64,000 bases of DNA from Macrothele yani (GCA_039090855.1 CM077010.1:44968905-45032904), one strand, 5' to 3'. Counted from the first letter of the stretch, positions 1 to 10,963 are shown. Notes: generated from the sequence alone by a model not told the origin. A program made the numbers and translations.

Positions 1-968
1 ATCTAGGAAGTCCTACAGGCACTGGGATTTTCACGAGCCACTGTGTCACGGGTGCACCATGAGTACATCGAATCCGGTAAAACGATCCCTGCAAGGACCA
101 ACTGCCGTGGACAAGAGCGTGTGGATGGGCGGGGTCATCGTCGGCTAGCTCGCATTGTAACAGCGGATAGACGGGCCCCAGTGCAAGAAATCACTCGGCA
201 ATTTAACGTTGGTGCACAAAAATGTGTGAGCAGCAACACCATTCAGAACCATTTCCTCGCTATGGGGTACAGAAGCCATCGTCCCACGAGGGTACCGCTG
301 CTAACCGCACATCACAGGGTGCAAAGATTAGTATGGGCGCGGGAACATCGCCACTGGACCCCAGACATGTAAGAAAATATTGCCTGGACTGATGAGTCGA
401 GATTCACGTTGGTACCTGCGGATGGCAGGATGCGAGTACGGCGCAAACCACATAAAGCGATGGGTCCTTCTTGCCAGCAGGGTACTCTTTAAGCTGGTGG
501 GGGTGGCATTCTCGTCTGGGGGTTGTTTACGTGGACTGAAATGGGACTCCTGGTACGTGTGACATCGTCCCTCACAGGTCAACGTTACCGGGATATCTTG
601 GACGACCATTTGCTCCCGTTTGTGCGTCTTCAACATCTCACTGGGTACCCCATCCTGCAACAAGCCAATGTACCGTGCCATTGCTCCCGAATTGTATCCG
701 AATGGTTGGATGAACACTCCACCGACGTGACCTCGCTTCCTTGGCCAGCTAGGTCACCTGACCTCAATCCCATCGAGCACATCTGGGATGCCATCGAGGT
801 AGATGTTCGAGGCTCTGACCCCCTTCATCAAATCTTCGTGAACTGTGGGAGCTTGTTCAGGGGTCGTGGATCCGTATGGCTTTCCAATGCTTCCGGTGTC
901 TTGTCGAGTCCATACTGAGACGAATCGCCACCGTCATCAGGGCAGAAGGTGGTGCTACACGTTACTAG
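1..968 (+). pseudogene. Tc1-like transposase, decayed, cut by window edge
   Basis: Related to the cut-and-paste DDE transposases of the Tc1/IS630/mariner superfamily. The first in-frame codons read LGFSRATVSRV, the helix-turn-helix region, and a stop at 4-6 precedes them. About 109 residues are open, then a stop falls just after HRHWTPDM (~370). The next stretch, after that stop, reads WTDESRF, the first catalytic Asp. A second stretch from ~523 covers the core and contains SPDLNPIEHIWD, which carries the third acidic residue. The second catalytic motif, normally QQDNAPCH, reads QQANVPCH, so the Asp is lost. A later frame shift leads to the family's C-terminal motif RAEGGATRY followed by TAG at 966-968. 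The sequence therefore shows a dead DD34E-type copy. Its 5' terminal repeat lies outside the window, and I could not identify a 3' terminal repeat. Confidence 0.85.
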
Positions 969-979
969 GCAGGTATCTC

Positions 980-2529
980 TAATTCAATTGCTCTTCAGTG
1001 TATGCAGATGACCACGGCCGCCCGAATCGCCTATCTAGAGTTAGTATGATTTCCTACCCCACACATGTTCTTTGAATTTTCACGCCTCAGGGGGATTATT
1101 AGATGTCACCCTCAGTCATCCTTGTTGTCACTAAACAAAGTACTGCACCAGGAGTTAATCTTTTGCGGTGTAATATTATGAACTTTTATGACATCGCATC
1201 TCTTCTCTGTTGAAGAACCCAATGGTTGAACCCGGGGAATGTTTAAAGGTCAACGAATATTAGCCTGTAGATTAGAAGTTTCATGTACTGATTCAGCACT
1301 AAATACATCTTTTGTTAACGTATAAAGTAGAGAACAGAAATTTGGAAAGTCGCAAGAGACAGTTTTGGGCTTAATGATATTCTGGGAACCACAAGATATT
1401 AGGGTCCTGGTAGATAAAGGGTTAAATACAGCGGCGTAAGACTTACTTTTTTCAGCTGAAATTATATTAATATAAAGCACTGTACTGTGACAAATTGTGT
1501 GACCAGCGCAAGCAGTTTGGTTTCTGATGATGCTTTTAAATGTTGCATTTTATCTTATATCGAAAAATAGAACCAGTAGCTTCGCTTGCTTTACATTATC
1601 CGAATATAAACGGATATGTCAACTCATTGCTAAATCTGGTTTCCTTTAATACGTAACACTTTTTTCCTGAAAATATTACACTTGTGACGTACAGTATATA
1701 CCTTAAAGCCTCACGTTGTAGCGGTTCAGTTCCTTGAGACTACTAAAGTGCTTTGAATCGAAGTCCAAGTGAAAAATGTTTATAGTGCTTGAAGACTTCT
1801 CTCTTCTGGCCGTTACAATGCCTAATTTTTCTAACTAGCCATGCAAGTACAGCTGTATCTAAGCTTTAAATAAATATTCATATATAGGGAATGTTGTCCG
1901 ACCTAGGACGGGGTTAAATTTTTAATTGAAGCAGATTGAAAGCATATCAAATAGACGCCGGATATCTTTAAGGAAATACAGTAGAAACTCATCCATGTAA
2001 GATCTCAACATGTTTTTAGATGCACTTTTTCTCACTATGACATCTTAAAATTTCAGTTTTTGTTGTAGGTTAGAGCGTTTTAAATAGATCTGGTTATTTA
2101 TATTTATAATAACGCTGATTCCTTTTTATGAAATTACTCTGGAATGCGAAGAAAATGAAATAAAACAAGACATAACACCTGCGTAACAGAACAAACTTTG
2201 CAGACAGTTGTTCGAACACGTGCTTGTTGCCACAGATGAAGTCGTTTGTCTTCCTAAACTTTATTTTCCCGTATTTATCCGTGATTTTACGTATCGTGCG
2301 GTAGCGGTGAGCTTAGTTCCGATTTCGGCCGCCGGATAAAAGCAGATGGCGCTGCAGGTACTAAATGGCGTCATAGCGTTAGAAGCAGACGTAGCCTATT
2401 ATATACGTTTTATTGTACAATTAAGGATTTTGTGCTAGTCATCTGCAGCATAATTTAAGAAACTCCAGCGTTATAAGTACCACCTGCAGCATGACAAGTA
2501 GGGAATTTAAAAAACAAATGCACACCGTG
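980..2529. other. No recognised feature
   Basis: AT-rich sequence with many stops in all frames. A 76-codon minus-strand open frame (1250-1480) contains TRTLISCGSQ, which faintly recalls a retroelement protease, but the match is too short to call. No RNA gene, repeat array or terminal inverted repeat was recognised. Confidence 0.4.
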
Positions 2530-2675
2530 AAAAAGCATTTGTCGGTGACGACGATCGAAACCACGCCCCCTCACTCCGGAGCAAATTGCTCTCCCAAATA
2601 AGCTACACGAACAGCATGTATCGCTGCAGATTTGTCGTGGTGATACGTGCTTCACCTCTGTAGTACGTCACACCG
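2530..2675 (-). mobile_element. tRNA-derived SINE (family 2), divergent copy
   Basis: On the minus strand, a leader resembling GTGACGTAC precedes a tRNA-like stretch with A-box-like GTGTAGCTTATTTGGGAGAG and B-box-like GGTTTCGATC. The order of leader, A box and B box matches the better-preserved copies at 3910-4488. It is too diverged to be a functional tRNA gene. The 3' limit is uncertain. Confidence 0.6.
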
Positions 2676-3439
2676 CTGGAAAACATGCATTTCGCTACAT
2701 AATCTGCCTAAGAAAAGCTAAAAAAAATATATATATAGACGCCTCTTCCTGAGCGTATGCAAAAAAATACTCTTTTATATGCAATTATTTCATATAAACT
2801 GAAGACAATATCTGCAGTTTATGTATGGTAACTATGTAGTAGAACTTCAGCTTTACTTTAACGCGAATTCTGCTGCAGAAAGGGTCATGTATTTCCCTTT
2901 CGTGGCATTTCCGTGTTACCCTCACAAATACAGGAGCTCTATCTTGACGAAGACAAACAGCGTGCGCAACAGTATCACCAGGTTCAAAGACCTCAAATTG
3001 TGATTTATCACTTCAGATAGAGATTGATTCTCTCCTTTCGGATGCGAGGAGCCAGTGCAATGTCAGGTTTATTTACTGAATGTCAATCATCACTCCATCC
3101 ACAATATTTTATCTCAATACCTTTAAGTATATCAAGTTTAGTGTTGTCAAGTTTTATGATGGTCCTTAACGTTAATATTACTTCGAATTTGTGCAAGAAT
3201 AATGTGGGTTTAATCTTACAAATTAATATATCTAAAGAAGCAGGAAAATGTTTATCAGTTTATATCATGTAACGGAGCTTCACAAAAGAAGTACTGTTGG
3301 AGTTGATACGGTTTTCAAAGTAGGAAAACTATATGCATTATTTTAATACATAGTATTTATGAACGTAAACAAAGAGATAAAGATTAATGGAGATTAACTC
3401 AGGTTCGTTTTGATGATGACGTAGTCACTCTTACACTGC
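2676..3439. other. No recognised feature
   Basis: AT-rich unique-looking sequence with a short (AT)n tract near 2720. Two open frames of 60 and 82 codons (2821-3003, 3024-3272) have no recognisable motifs and are probably chance. No repeat family from elsewhere in the window was recognised here. Confidence 0.4.
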
Positions 3440-3597
3440 ACTTTCAGAACTGCAGAGTATTATCCAGAAACTTGCTGAAGAAGTGGGATTAAAAACGAAT
3501 TTCCAGAAGAAAAAAATGATGTACAATGCTTTTACAAGAAATGAAGATTTATCAGTTGATGAGAAAACGCTGGACATAACCGATACCTATATTGACC

Positions 3598-3826
3598 TTT
3601 TTTTTTTTTTTTTTTTTGATTGGAGGTTTAACGACCACCGTGAGCAACTCAATGGGCTATAAGCAGTCGCCCGTCCCTAATTCAGGGTCACTGGTTCCAG
3701 GGAAGGGAGAGGGCCAGTACCGTAAGACAAACACAACATCCATGCCTGACCGGGATTCGAACCCGGACCCCTTACGGACGAATGATCAGAGGCCAGCGCC
3801 TTAGACCACTGCGCCACCGGGGCGGC
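3598..3826 (-). mobile_element. tRNA-derived SINE (family 1) inserted in LINE
   Basis: Full-length copy on the minus strand. The head begins GCCGCCCCGGTGGCGCAGTG (A box), the B box reads GGTTCGAATCCCGG, a ~130-bp body follows, and the poly-A tail appears as T at 3598-3617. It is flanked by an 11-bp duplication with one mismatch, ATATTGACCTT (3589-3599) and ATATTTACCTT (3827-3837), typical of LINE-mediated insertion. The duplication falls in the codons for TYIYL of the interrupted LINE. RNA polymerase III transcription is expected from the boxes. Nine copies or part-copies of this family occur in the window. Confidence 0.9.
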
Positions 3827-3909
3827 ATATTTACCTTGGAAAGCAGATATCAAACAAATGTCACATTGCTGAAGAAATTAATCGACGTATGAAACTTGGT
3901 TGGAGAGCT

Positions 3910-4488
3910 ATAACGAAGTAAATTTCACCGTCATTTTTATCCACGCTGAGGTTCGAATCCGGGTCCCCTCATTCCGAAATAAGTCACCCGACTAATTGAG
4001 CTACGCGGACATTCGTTCTGACAGCTATCTGCCTTTATGTCGTGTGCGTCCTGCTGGCAGGTACGTCACATCCCCCCCCGGAATAAGGGCCGGGGGCATG
4101 GCCCACGGGTCAGCCGTGACCGCGAGTCGTTGCGGGCAGCCATCCGCGGTAGAACGTACTTGAGAACTACCAGTCAATCTGGTGTGCGGAATGCAACGTC
4201 ACACATTTTATTTTTCGAAGCGCTGAAGAAGGGATTCCCTTATTTTTCCTATCTCGCGGTGTGGAAAGAACATCACCCCTTTGCGAGATTTTGAACGGCC
4301 GGGTCATCCGGAAAGTTCGGGAGCTATCATAACGAAGTATATTTCTCCGTCAGTTTTATCTACGCCGGGGCTCGAACTCGGGTCCCCTCATTCCGGAATA
4401 AGTCACTCTACCAATTGAGCTACGCGGACGTTCGTTCTGAGTGCTGTCTGCCTTTATGTCGTGTGCGTCTTGCTGGCAGGTACGTCAC
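3910..4488 (-). mobile_element. Dimeric tRNA-derived SINE (family 2)
   Basis: On the minus strand the order is: leader GTGACGTACCTGCCAG, tRNA-like head with GCTCAATTGGTAGAG (A box) and GAGTTCGAGCCCC (B box), a ~240-bp body (4076-4320), then a second leader and tRNA-like head (3920-4075). The whole block sits between two AGAGCT hexamers (3904-3909, 4489-4494) inside the LINE reading frame, so it behaves as a single insertion. The head fails to form a full tRNA acceptor stem, so it is a SINE and not a tRNA gene. Related pieces lie at 2530-2675, 12511-12645 and at the right window edge. Confidence 0.75.
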
Positions 4489-5039
4489 AGAGCTTTTGGA
4501 AGAAACAGTACAATTTTTAAGAGCAATATAGTATTATGTCTTTAAAAAGGAAAGTGTTTAATCAAACGCTTTCTTCCAGTGCCTACGTATTTGGAGCATG
4601 GATGTGAACCTTAATTAAAAATGACATGCAAAGGCTGCAGACCCCTGAAAAAAGCATGGAGAGATGCATGCTTGGTGTAAGCAGGAGAGATAAGAAGAGG
4701 AACTCGTGGGTAAGGAATATGAAAAGAGTGGAAGACATCATGACGTAAAATAAAATCATCATGACTCTGATTAGAAGGCATTATGACTGATTAGAGTAAA
4801 ATCCCTGAAATGGCAATGGTCTGGACATGTTGCCATGGAAACGGACCACCGATGGACAATCGGAATTCTGGACTGGATTCCAAGTTACGGGAAAAGATAA
4901 AAAAGAAGGACACGTGGGAGATATGCGGATGGGACTCGAAACCTGTGGGAGTGACTTGGAGGAGACTGACACAAGACCGATCGTTGTGGAATAAACTTGT
5001 GGAGACCTTCATCCAGCAGTGGATTGATAAGGGTTGATG

Positions 5040-5970
5040 GTGATGCTTATTGAACCTATTCCTTAAAAACAGCATGCATAAAACTGAGTGAAATTCTCAA
5101 TGGAGGGCGGGAACTCATTCTTCTGAATATCTATTATCTCTCTAGAAATGGTTATTCCATGAACATTCCTTATTGGCATTTCACCGTGATTTAAGTCTCT
5201 TTGATTCGACAAAAGAACTTCGACAGCGTAGGGGATTAAAGATTCCAAGCTATGAAAAGAAAATCAACTCCACACACCCCATCAGATTTAATCCGCATTT
5301 CGGGACATCAACTGATGGTCTCGTTTATTATTTATTTATGGCCTTCCATGTTTTTCCTTTAGCGGAAGCGATTCACGCTGGCATTCCATGTTGCTTAAGG
5401 GTACGCTCGGGAATCCATGGGTCTTTTAAAAGGGTTTTCGCAATATGATTTGCACTTCCATCTTTCCTTAGCACCGCGCTTTAAAATGCCTTACGCTTCT
5501 TTTTCTCACATTAAATTTGGAGAAATTCTTCTGACCTAAAGACGTAACAGCGTCGTATATTTTGCGACATTGTTTCTTCTCCGTCACTCTCAAGTGTTCG
5601 TGAAGTTCTTCCTTTACTTTATTTTACGCTTGCTTTACTCTTCCACATTTTTTTTTTTTTGTACAAAATTCTTTGCCTTTATTTTCTGCTCTTCGTTTAA
5701 TGAGTCAAGAATAGTTTTTACTCGTCCAAGTTTTCGCATTATACTTATTCACACAAAACAGCAGTTTTGTACTAATTTCTGTGCTGTATAATGTATTTAT
5801 GTTATTTCTATTTTCTGCATTCCTTAGAGATTTTATATTCGAATTCTCAACTCTTTCCTGTTTCTACAGAATTTCTGCTACGGTAATTCAATTAAAAACA
5901 AAACGTATACTGCTGATAGAATATTTTCTTGCCAAATAAGTCACTTAATGTAAAGTATTATCGTCGTTTG
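5040..5970. other. No recognised feature
   Basis: AT-rich, with a T-run near 5650. Open frames of 60-90 codons (for example 5173-5448 plus and 5570-5791 plus) show no motif and have biased, low-complexity composition. Nothing is supported here. Confidence 0.4.
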
Positions 5971-5971
5971 A

Positions 5972-6274
5972 ACGATCTGAAACAGCGATGCATGAATACA
6001 AATTAAAGTCAACTTTGATGATCATTTTAAACGACTATTTATACCTAAAATTTCGTTAAAATATAAGTCAAAAGCATATTATATTTTACTCATGACAATA
6101 GTGAGATAATATGATAACAGTGAGATGATAAATGATAACAGTGAGCTATTTTTAAAAAAACGTTAAAATATTATAAGTCAAAAGCAAAATATATTTCTTA
6201 GGAAAGAATAGTCTTTTAAAATGATCACCGAAGTAGGCTTTCATTTTTTTTTATGCATCGCTGTTTCAGATCGT
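5972..6274. repeat. Foldback (MITE-like) element, ~80-bp arms
   Basis: The outer 22 bases ACGATCTGAAACAGCGATGC(AT) at 5972-5993 recur exactly inverted at 6253-6274. The inverted similarity continues inward, with gaps and mismatches, for ~80 bp on each side and shares TGATCATTTTAAA and GACTATT. Between the arms a direct repeat beginning CGTTAAAATAT occurs twice (6054, ~6163) around short GATAACAGTGAG iterations. No coding capacity. The foldback structure is seen directly. Its class as a non-autonomous DNA transposon is inference, since no target duplication was found. Confidence 0.7.
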
Positions 6275-6329
6275 GCAAAAGACGGTAATATTTGGCATTA
6301 AGTGAAAACATACATTGAAGAGACAAAAT

Positions 6330-6545
6330 GCCGCCCTGGTGGTGCAGTGGTCTGAGCTCTGGTGTCTATTTGTCCGAGACGTGTCCGAGCTCGAATCCCG
6401 GTGACGCGTAGATGTTGTGTTTGTCTTACAGAACTGGCCTTTCCCTGGAACCAGTGGCCCGTAATCAGGAACAGACGACTTCCTATAACCCATTGAGTTG
6501 ATTACGGTGGTGGTTAATACACCATTAAAAAAATAAAAAAAAAAA
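6330..6545 (+). mobile_element. tRNA-derived SINE (family 1)
   Basis: Plus-strand copy with head CCGCCCTGGTGGTGCAGTGG, a B box with one change (GCTCGAATCCCGG), the family body (GTTGTGTTTGTCTTAC, CCCTGGAACCAGTG, CCCATTGAGTTG) and an AATAAAAAAA tail near 6530. More diverged than the 3.6- and 59-kb copies. No clear target duplication. Confidence 0.88.
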
Positions 6546-7003
6546 CTTTATCAAAACCGAAGCAACTGCTGATAAACTGCGGCGTATGTGAAGGTCATGA
6601 AACGATATAAATAACACCTGATACTGAGCTCTGTCAATCAGACGGAAAGGTAGCGGACTTAAGCGAGTTGAACAAATTCCAAATCGTAATGGTCCGAGTA
6701 ATTACGAGACGGCTGGGCGTCAAGGGTTCTCACGGGCAGAAGTGGGTACTATTTCCAACAACAATGATGATACCGAATTTTCGGATGTAATAAGCACGTC
6801 TTTTGAATCCTTTCTGACGCGAATTAAACTTATCAAATGGAACCGGTTTGTAAAACAATCAACCGGTTCCAACAATCGACAAAACATCCAGTAATAGAAA
6901 CATCTGCTTAATTCCACCAGCGGGTAAAAAACGTGTTACGAAGATTAGCAAATGGCCAACAAAAAGTTTCTTATAGTACAAAAAAGATACCAGAGAGAGA
7001 CTA
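6546..7003. other. No firm feature; short coding-like remnant
   Basis: A plus-strand stretch at ~6755-6890 reads NDDTEFSDVISTSFESF. It resembles DDTESLVVMNTSIESL at ~31508-31560, so the two loci may share a decayed element. Both are too short to identify. Confidence 0.3.
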
Positions 7004-7200
7004 ACTTCAAACAGCAGACATCGCTCTTTCCACGTTTATAAGTGAGTCACGGAAAAATTCTCATCGGCCGCCACCGGGAATCGAACCCATGGTCTTCCAG
7101 TTACGCGCCGGACATGCTACCACTGCACCACAGCGGCCTCGAATTCACCAGATTCACATCCGACTAACTGCCAAACCACATGGTAGATTGCTTCTTGGAG
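7004..7200 (-). mobile_element. tRNA-derived SINE (family 3)
   Basis: On the minus strand the head contains TGGTGCAGTGGTAGCATG (A box) and GGGTTCGATTCCCGG (B box). The conserved downstream body ends near GGAAAGAGCGATG (complement at ~7020-7035). The second copy 300 bp away shares both head and body, which sets the unit. No poly-A tail is obvious. Confidence 0.75.
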
Positions 7201-7303
7201 CCCCGCATAATGCTTGGGATTCACCAAAGATGGTAAACCGCAACTGGACAAATAACTAGGAGGCGAATGAATAATTAATACACACAATTGACGTGGATTA
7301 GGA

Positions 7304-7480
7304 ACATCAAACAGAAGTCATCGCTCTTTCCACGTTTACAAGTGAGTCACGGAAATTTTTTTATCGAACCCAGGGTCTTCCAGTTACGCGCCGGACATGA
7401 TACCACTGCACCACAGCGCGCCTAGAATTCTCCATACTCACATACGACTAACTGCCAAACCGCATGGCAGGTTCCGTGTA
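7304..7480 (-). mobile_element. tRNA-derived SINE (family 3), second copy
   Basis: Same orientation and layout as the copy at 7004-7200, including body sequence TTTCCACGTTTACAAGTGAG (plus-strand reading) and A box. The B-box region is damaged: a short deletion removes the first part of GGGAATCGAACCC. The two copies are separated by ~100 bp of unrelated DNA, so either two insertions or an old segmental duplication. Confidence 0.7.
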
Positions 7481-7759
7481 CTAACCAGAGACAGAGATTT
7501 TCAAATCAAACAGTTAAAAGGAAAATATAGAAGAAAACATGATATTAGTCTACGTCGGATAACGGAAGCATTTTGCATAACGGAAAAGTTGAAAATAGGC
7601 GAAAATTATTCGTCATGGAAAAAGCTTTGCTAAGGGAAAAGAACTTTTCAAATACGTCTCCCGGAAGCAGGGATAGCTAGAAGTAAAAAAATCGACTGCT
7701 GGCGGGAAATCATTGCGTTATTTAAAGATTATAATGCTTCACGTGTATGTTGTAGCGAA

Positions 7760-9700
7760 TGGAATACAGTGACGAAGATACATTTTTTCAATAGCATGTT
7801 TAGAAGCGGCGATACAGCTGCAAACTGAAGTACACAAGCACCACCTACCGACAAAACTGTGAACTACAAAATTCCTCATAATCTAGCCTAATGTGTTCTA
7901 CATGGCATCCGGTGTTGAATGAATTTTTTAAATCGCACATGTAAAATCAGTGATATTGAGAAAAACAGATTAAGCATCTACGTCCCTAGCGGCGAAATTG
8001 TGCATTACTTTGGAAAGAACGTACACACACTAAGTTTGCATAGTTAGTAGTATATGGCCAAAGAAAAGTTTTCCAGTCGGATGTTTAGTGTCGCAGATAA
8101 TGCTGTAAACGGAAACGTGAACATACGCCCTCTGGCGACTGACCTGTGCGCTAAGAACAGTTTGAAATTGTATGAGAACCATTTCCCCATGGAAACGCGA
8201 ACCAACAGAGAAATAATTTTTCAAATCGAAATCTTAGAAGCAGATATATCAACAAAAATAAGATATGACTTAACGCTCCCTGGTGGAAAAACCATGCATT
8301 ATTTTAAGAGGAAAGTATTGTCAAAGTTCTTTCGACGTGAGCGGTATGGTCCACGAAAGCATTTTTGTTAATCGAGTTTTGAGTAACTCAGATTTAGCTG
8401 TAAATACACTAGACGTTTTAATTGACACTTACGTGCCCCGGTGGCCAAACCATTCTTTATCAAATATCAGAAATTATATGTAACGCATTTCCTATCCAGA
8501 GCTGCATCTGGTGCAGAAAGAAGTTTTCAAATCGGAGTTTTAGAAGCAGATATATCGAGGAAACCGCAACTTACCATTACGCCCTCTAGCGGAAAGTCTA
8601 TGAATTACTTGAAATTTTTGAAATTATATGAGAAACATTTTACACTAGAAACGCAATCTAACAAAGAAGGAATTTTTCAAAACCGACTCTTAGAAGCGAA
8701 GATATTGACAAAATAAGATATATATGTACGCCACCCTGGTGGAGACACCATGCCGTATTTTAAGAAGAAAATATTCCCAAATGTTTATCAACATGAGTGG
8801 TATAGGTCCACTAAATAATTTTTTCAATCGAGATTTTAGAAACTCAGATTTTGCTACAAATACCTACGAAGCAAAAATGAACGACTACGCCCACCGTGTT
8901 GGCCAAACCATATTTTATAAAAAAATTAGGAATTGCAATCAAAACATTACCCACCAGGAGCTGTATCCGGTGCAGGAAAAAATTTTCGAATCGGAGTTTT
9001 AGAAGCAGTGATATCGGAGATAGCGCAATTTACATTTACTCCCCCTAGCGGAAAGTCAATGAATTATTTGAAAACTTTGAAATTATATGAAAAACATGTC
9101 GCACCGAAAATTCCATCCAACATAGAAGAATTTTTCAAATCAGACCATTAGAAGCGAGATATTGGCAAAAATAAGATATATATCTATGCTTCCTGGCGGA
9201 GAAATCATGCTTTATTTTAAAGAGAAAATAGTCCGAAATGGTTTATCGACGTGAGCAGTATCGGTCCACGAAAGATTTTGTTCAACCGAGATGTTAGAAG
9301 CCCAGATTTTGCTGCAAATACATCAGAAGCGGAAATTAACACTTACGCCCCCTGGTGGCCAAACCATTTTATACCAAAAATTAGAAATTATATGCAAAAT
9401 ATTTCCTATCAGGAGCTGTATCAGTTTCAGAAATAATTTTTCGAATTTGGAATTTTAGAAGCAAAGATATCGGGAGAAACGCAATTTACTTTTATGTCCC
9501 CTAGCGGAGAATCTATGCGTAACTTGCTTTAAATGTATTTTAAATTCGATATCATCTGCATTTATGCACTCTAGCGGCGAAATTGTGCATCTTAAAAAAA
9601 AAAAAAAATACGAAATGAAGGATCATCATTCGCACATTACACGCTTCCTAATTCAAAAAGAAGTTTTTTAAACCGGACTATTGGTTGCAGAGATATGATG
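7760..9700. repeat. ~150-bp satellite with ~456-bp trimeric higher-order repeat
   Basis: A box of the type CCCTNGYGG recurs about every 150 bp (start points near 7984, 8128, 8278, 8435, 8583, 8734, 8891, 9042, 9191, 9350, 9498). Monomers fall into three types repeating in order. One has CTAGCGGAAAGTC (8583, 9042; 9498 variant). One has CTGGTGGA/CTGGCGGA followed by AYCATGC and a later GGTCCACGAAAG-type stretch (8278, 8734, 9191). One has GGTGGCCAAACCAT or a close variant (8435, 8891, 9350). Same-type spacing is 455-459 bp. Linkers carry recurrent TTTTAGAAGC and GATATC-like words. Open frames of up to ~105 codons inside it are by-products of the periodicity and not genes. Related single units lie at 31.4-33.5, 36.6-37.2 and 38.7-39.6 kb. 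Confidence 0.88.
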
Positions 9701-9779
9701 TCTACAAGCGGACGGATAAACCGTTAACATAAGCACTATAGTTTTTACAAAAGACGTGCTGAAAAGTGGTCCAAGCAGG

Positions 9780-10180
9780 GAATAACCACGGCTTATGAAA
9801 GCTAGAGGAGACCGAAGAATATCCTATATGGTACCAACCAATAGAAGGAATACTGTGGCGCAACTCGCCGGCAGTAATTTGCATGCTGGTGAAGGGAGTA
9901 ATGTGTCACAACTCACAGTACATCCAACCACACTTAAAACAAGGCGGTGTAAACATAGGCCGCTCCGAGTGACCATGCTAACCTCGGTTCACCATCTACA
10001 GAACCTACAGTGAGCACGCGAGCATTAAAACAGGCTTGAATTATTGGACGAACGTCGTTTGGTCCGATGAACCTCGCTTCCTGTTGCACCTCGTGGAAGG
10101 CCGTATATGTGTGCATGATATACCTGGGAAAGTGTGGCATCCGGATACACCGTGGGACAAAAACAAGCTAGGGGTTGTAC
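9780..10180 (+). pseudogene. Tc1-like transposase fragment
   Basis: Two open stretches give the middle of a Tc1-like transposase. The first (from ~9795) contains RRNTVAQLAGSN, the second helix-turn-helix region, and RRCKHRPLRVTML. A second frame (~10048) gives NVVWSDEPRFLLH, the first catalytic Asp, followed by EGRICVHDIPGKVWHPD. Similarity stops near 10180, before the second and third catalytic residues. Neither end of an element was found. It abuts the 150-bp satellite on its left, so the deletion may have occurred with array rearrangement. Confidence 0.7.
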
Positions 10181-10747
10181 TGTAATATCTTTGGAAACGA
10201 AAGGAACAAATGTTTGCTCCAAAATGTTTTAATTGTATCAAGGTTGTTTGTTACTGTTCTAAGGCTCTGACAATTTACCCCGAGACCTCCCAGTGGAGTC
10301 CCAAAAAGCTTGCAACTTATTGAGTGTTCTTACTTACGTAATTAAAGAAAATTTTAGACTCGCATGAGCCATGTGTTATGTCATAAAGATGGTAGGTATA
10401 TCCTATTCGGTAACTTCAGTTTTCACAAAGTACCAAACAGTAAGTGCATCTGCATAACTGATATCTTCATCGGTTCGTTAACAATCATGTTTGGAGAATG
10501 GAAACGAACAATCACGGGACGCTCAGAAAAATAACTAACGCGACTTTTAACTATTATATCTTTTTCAAATCGTGGAAAAATCACAAAAATAGCTTATGTC
10601 TCCCTGTGATGTCTCACTAACCATGAACTTATACCGTTCGTATTTATATTTCTTCCAAACTACGAATAACGCATAAATAACCTTCTCGAAGTTTGGATCA
10701 AATGTACATTTCATGTTATCACAATATCCAGTCTTTTCACCTTCCCG
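10181..10747. other. No recognised feature
   Basis: AT-rich DNA between a Tc1-like fragment and a short unidentified open frame. No repeat or motif recognised. Confidence 0.4.
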
Positions 10748-10963
10748 GTGTTTGGAGAATTTCTAAATGCATATAAATCATGTGACAAAATTTCGTCAAC
10801 AAATGAATTTGAAAACGACGACCAAGGTAATTTTGAACATTATGAGTGGATCAAAGAAGCTGAATTCATTCTCTCTCTTGGAGTTCAGACTATACAGGAC
10901 ATTTATACAGTCATCGTCAAAAAAAATGTTGCTCCCAGAAGGAAGCAACCGAAAATAATGTAA
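10748..10963 (+). other. Unidentified 71-codon open frame
   Basis: The frame contains FGEFLNAYKSCDK and an acidic stretch NEFENDDQGNFEHYEWIKEAE, and ends RRKQPKIM then TAA. The composition is more protein-like than neighbouring chance frames, and acidic segments of this sort occur near the C-terminus of pogo/Tigger-type transposases. I cannot place it firmly. It lies just upstream of the next Tc1-like element and may be a fragment of an older transposon. Confidence 0.25.

Larger units (their letters stand above)
3440..5037 (+). pseudogene. LINE endonuclease/RT C-terminal region, interrupted by SINEs
   Basis: This is the 3' part of a non-LTR retrotransposon ORF of the kind often annotated endonuclease-reverse transcriptase in insects. 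Reading past the insertions and frame shifts, the characteristic segments appear in order: KLAEEVGLKTNFQKKK, then YIYLGKQISNK and EINRRMKLGWRA (3840-3910), FGRNSTIFKSNI (4495-4530), a GHVA/RWT-like stretch (4820-4880) and the closing tryptophan-rich tail with HPAV (~5010). The catalytic RT palm lies upstream and is missing. Two insertions split the frame: a family 1 SINE at 3598-3826 and a family 2 SINE dimer at 3910-4488. Coding continues across both, which proves that they are later insertions. Stops and frameshifts after 4530 show long decay. I am confident of the LINE origin and less sure of the clade (RTE- or L1-like). Confidence 0.75.

Noticed and set aside
1250..1480. Minus-strand 76-codon frame with TRTLISCGSQ, resembling a retroelement aspartic protease
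   Set aside because: The catalytic DT/SG motif is not present and no reverse transcriptase or repeat lies nearby. The likeness covers about ten residues.
4355..4430. Genuine tRNA gene on the minus strand
   Set aside because: A and B boxes are present but acceptor ends do not pair and the block is part of an inserted dimeric SINE. All tRNA-like sequences in the window share such family context.
8054..9151. Chain of 60-105-codon plus-strand frames as small genes with shared LEADIS-type sequences
   Set aside because: The similar peptides follow from the ~150/456-bp satellite period. Frames change and stops recur between units.
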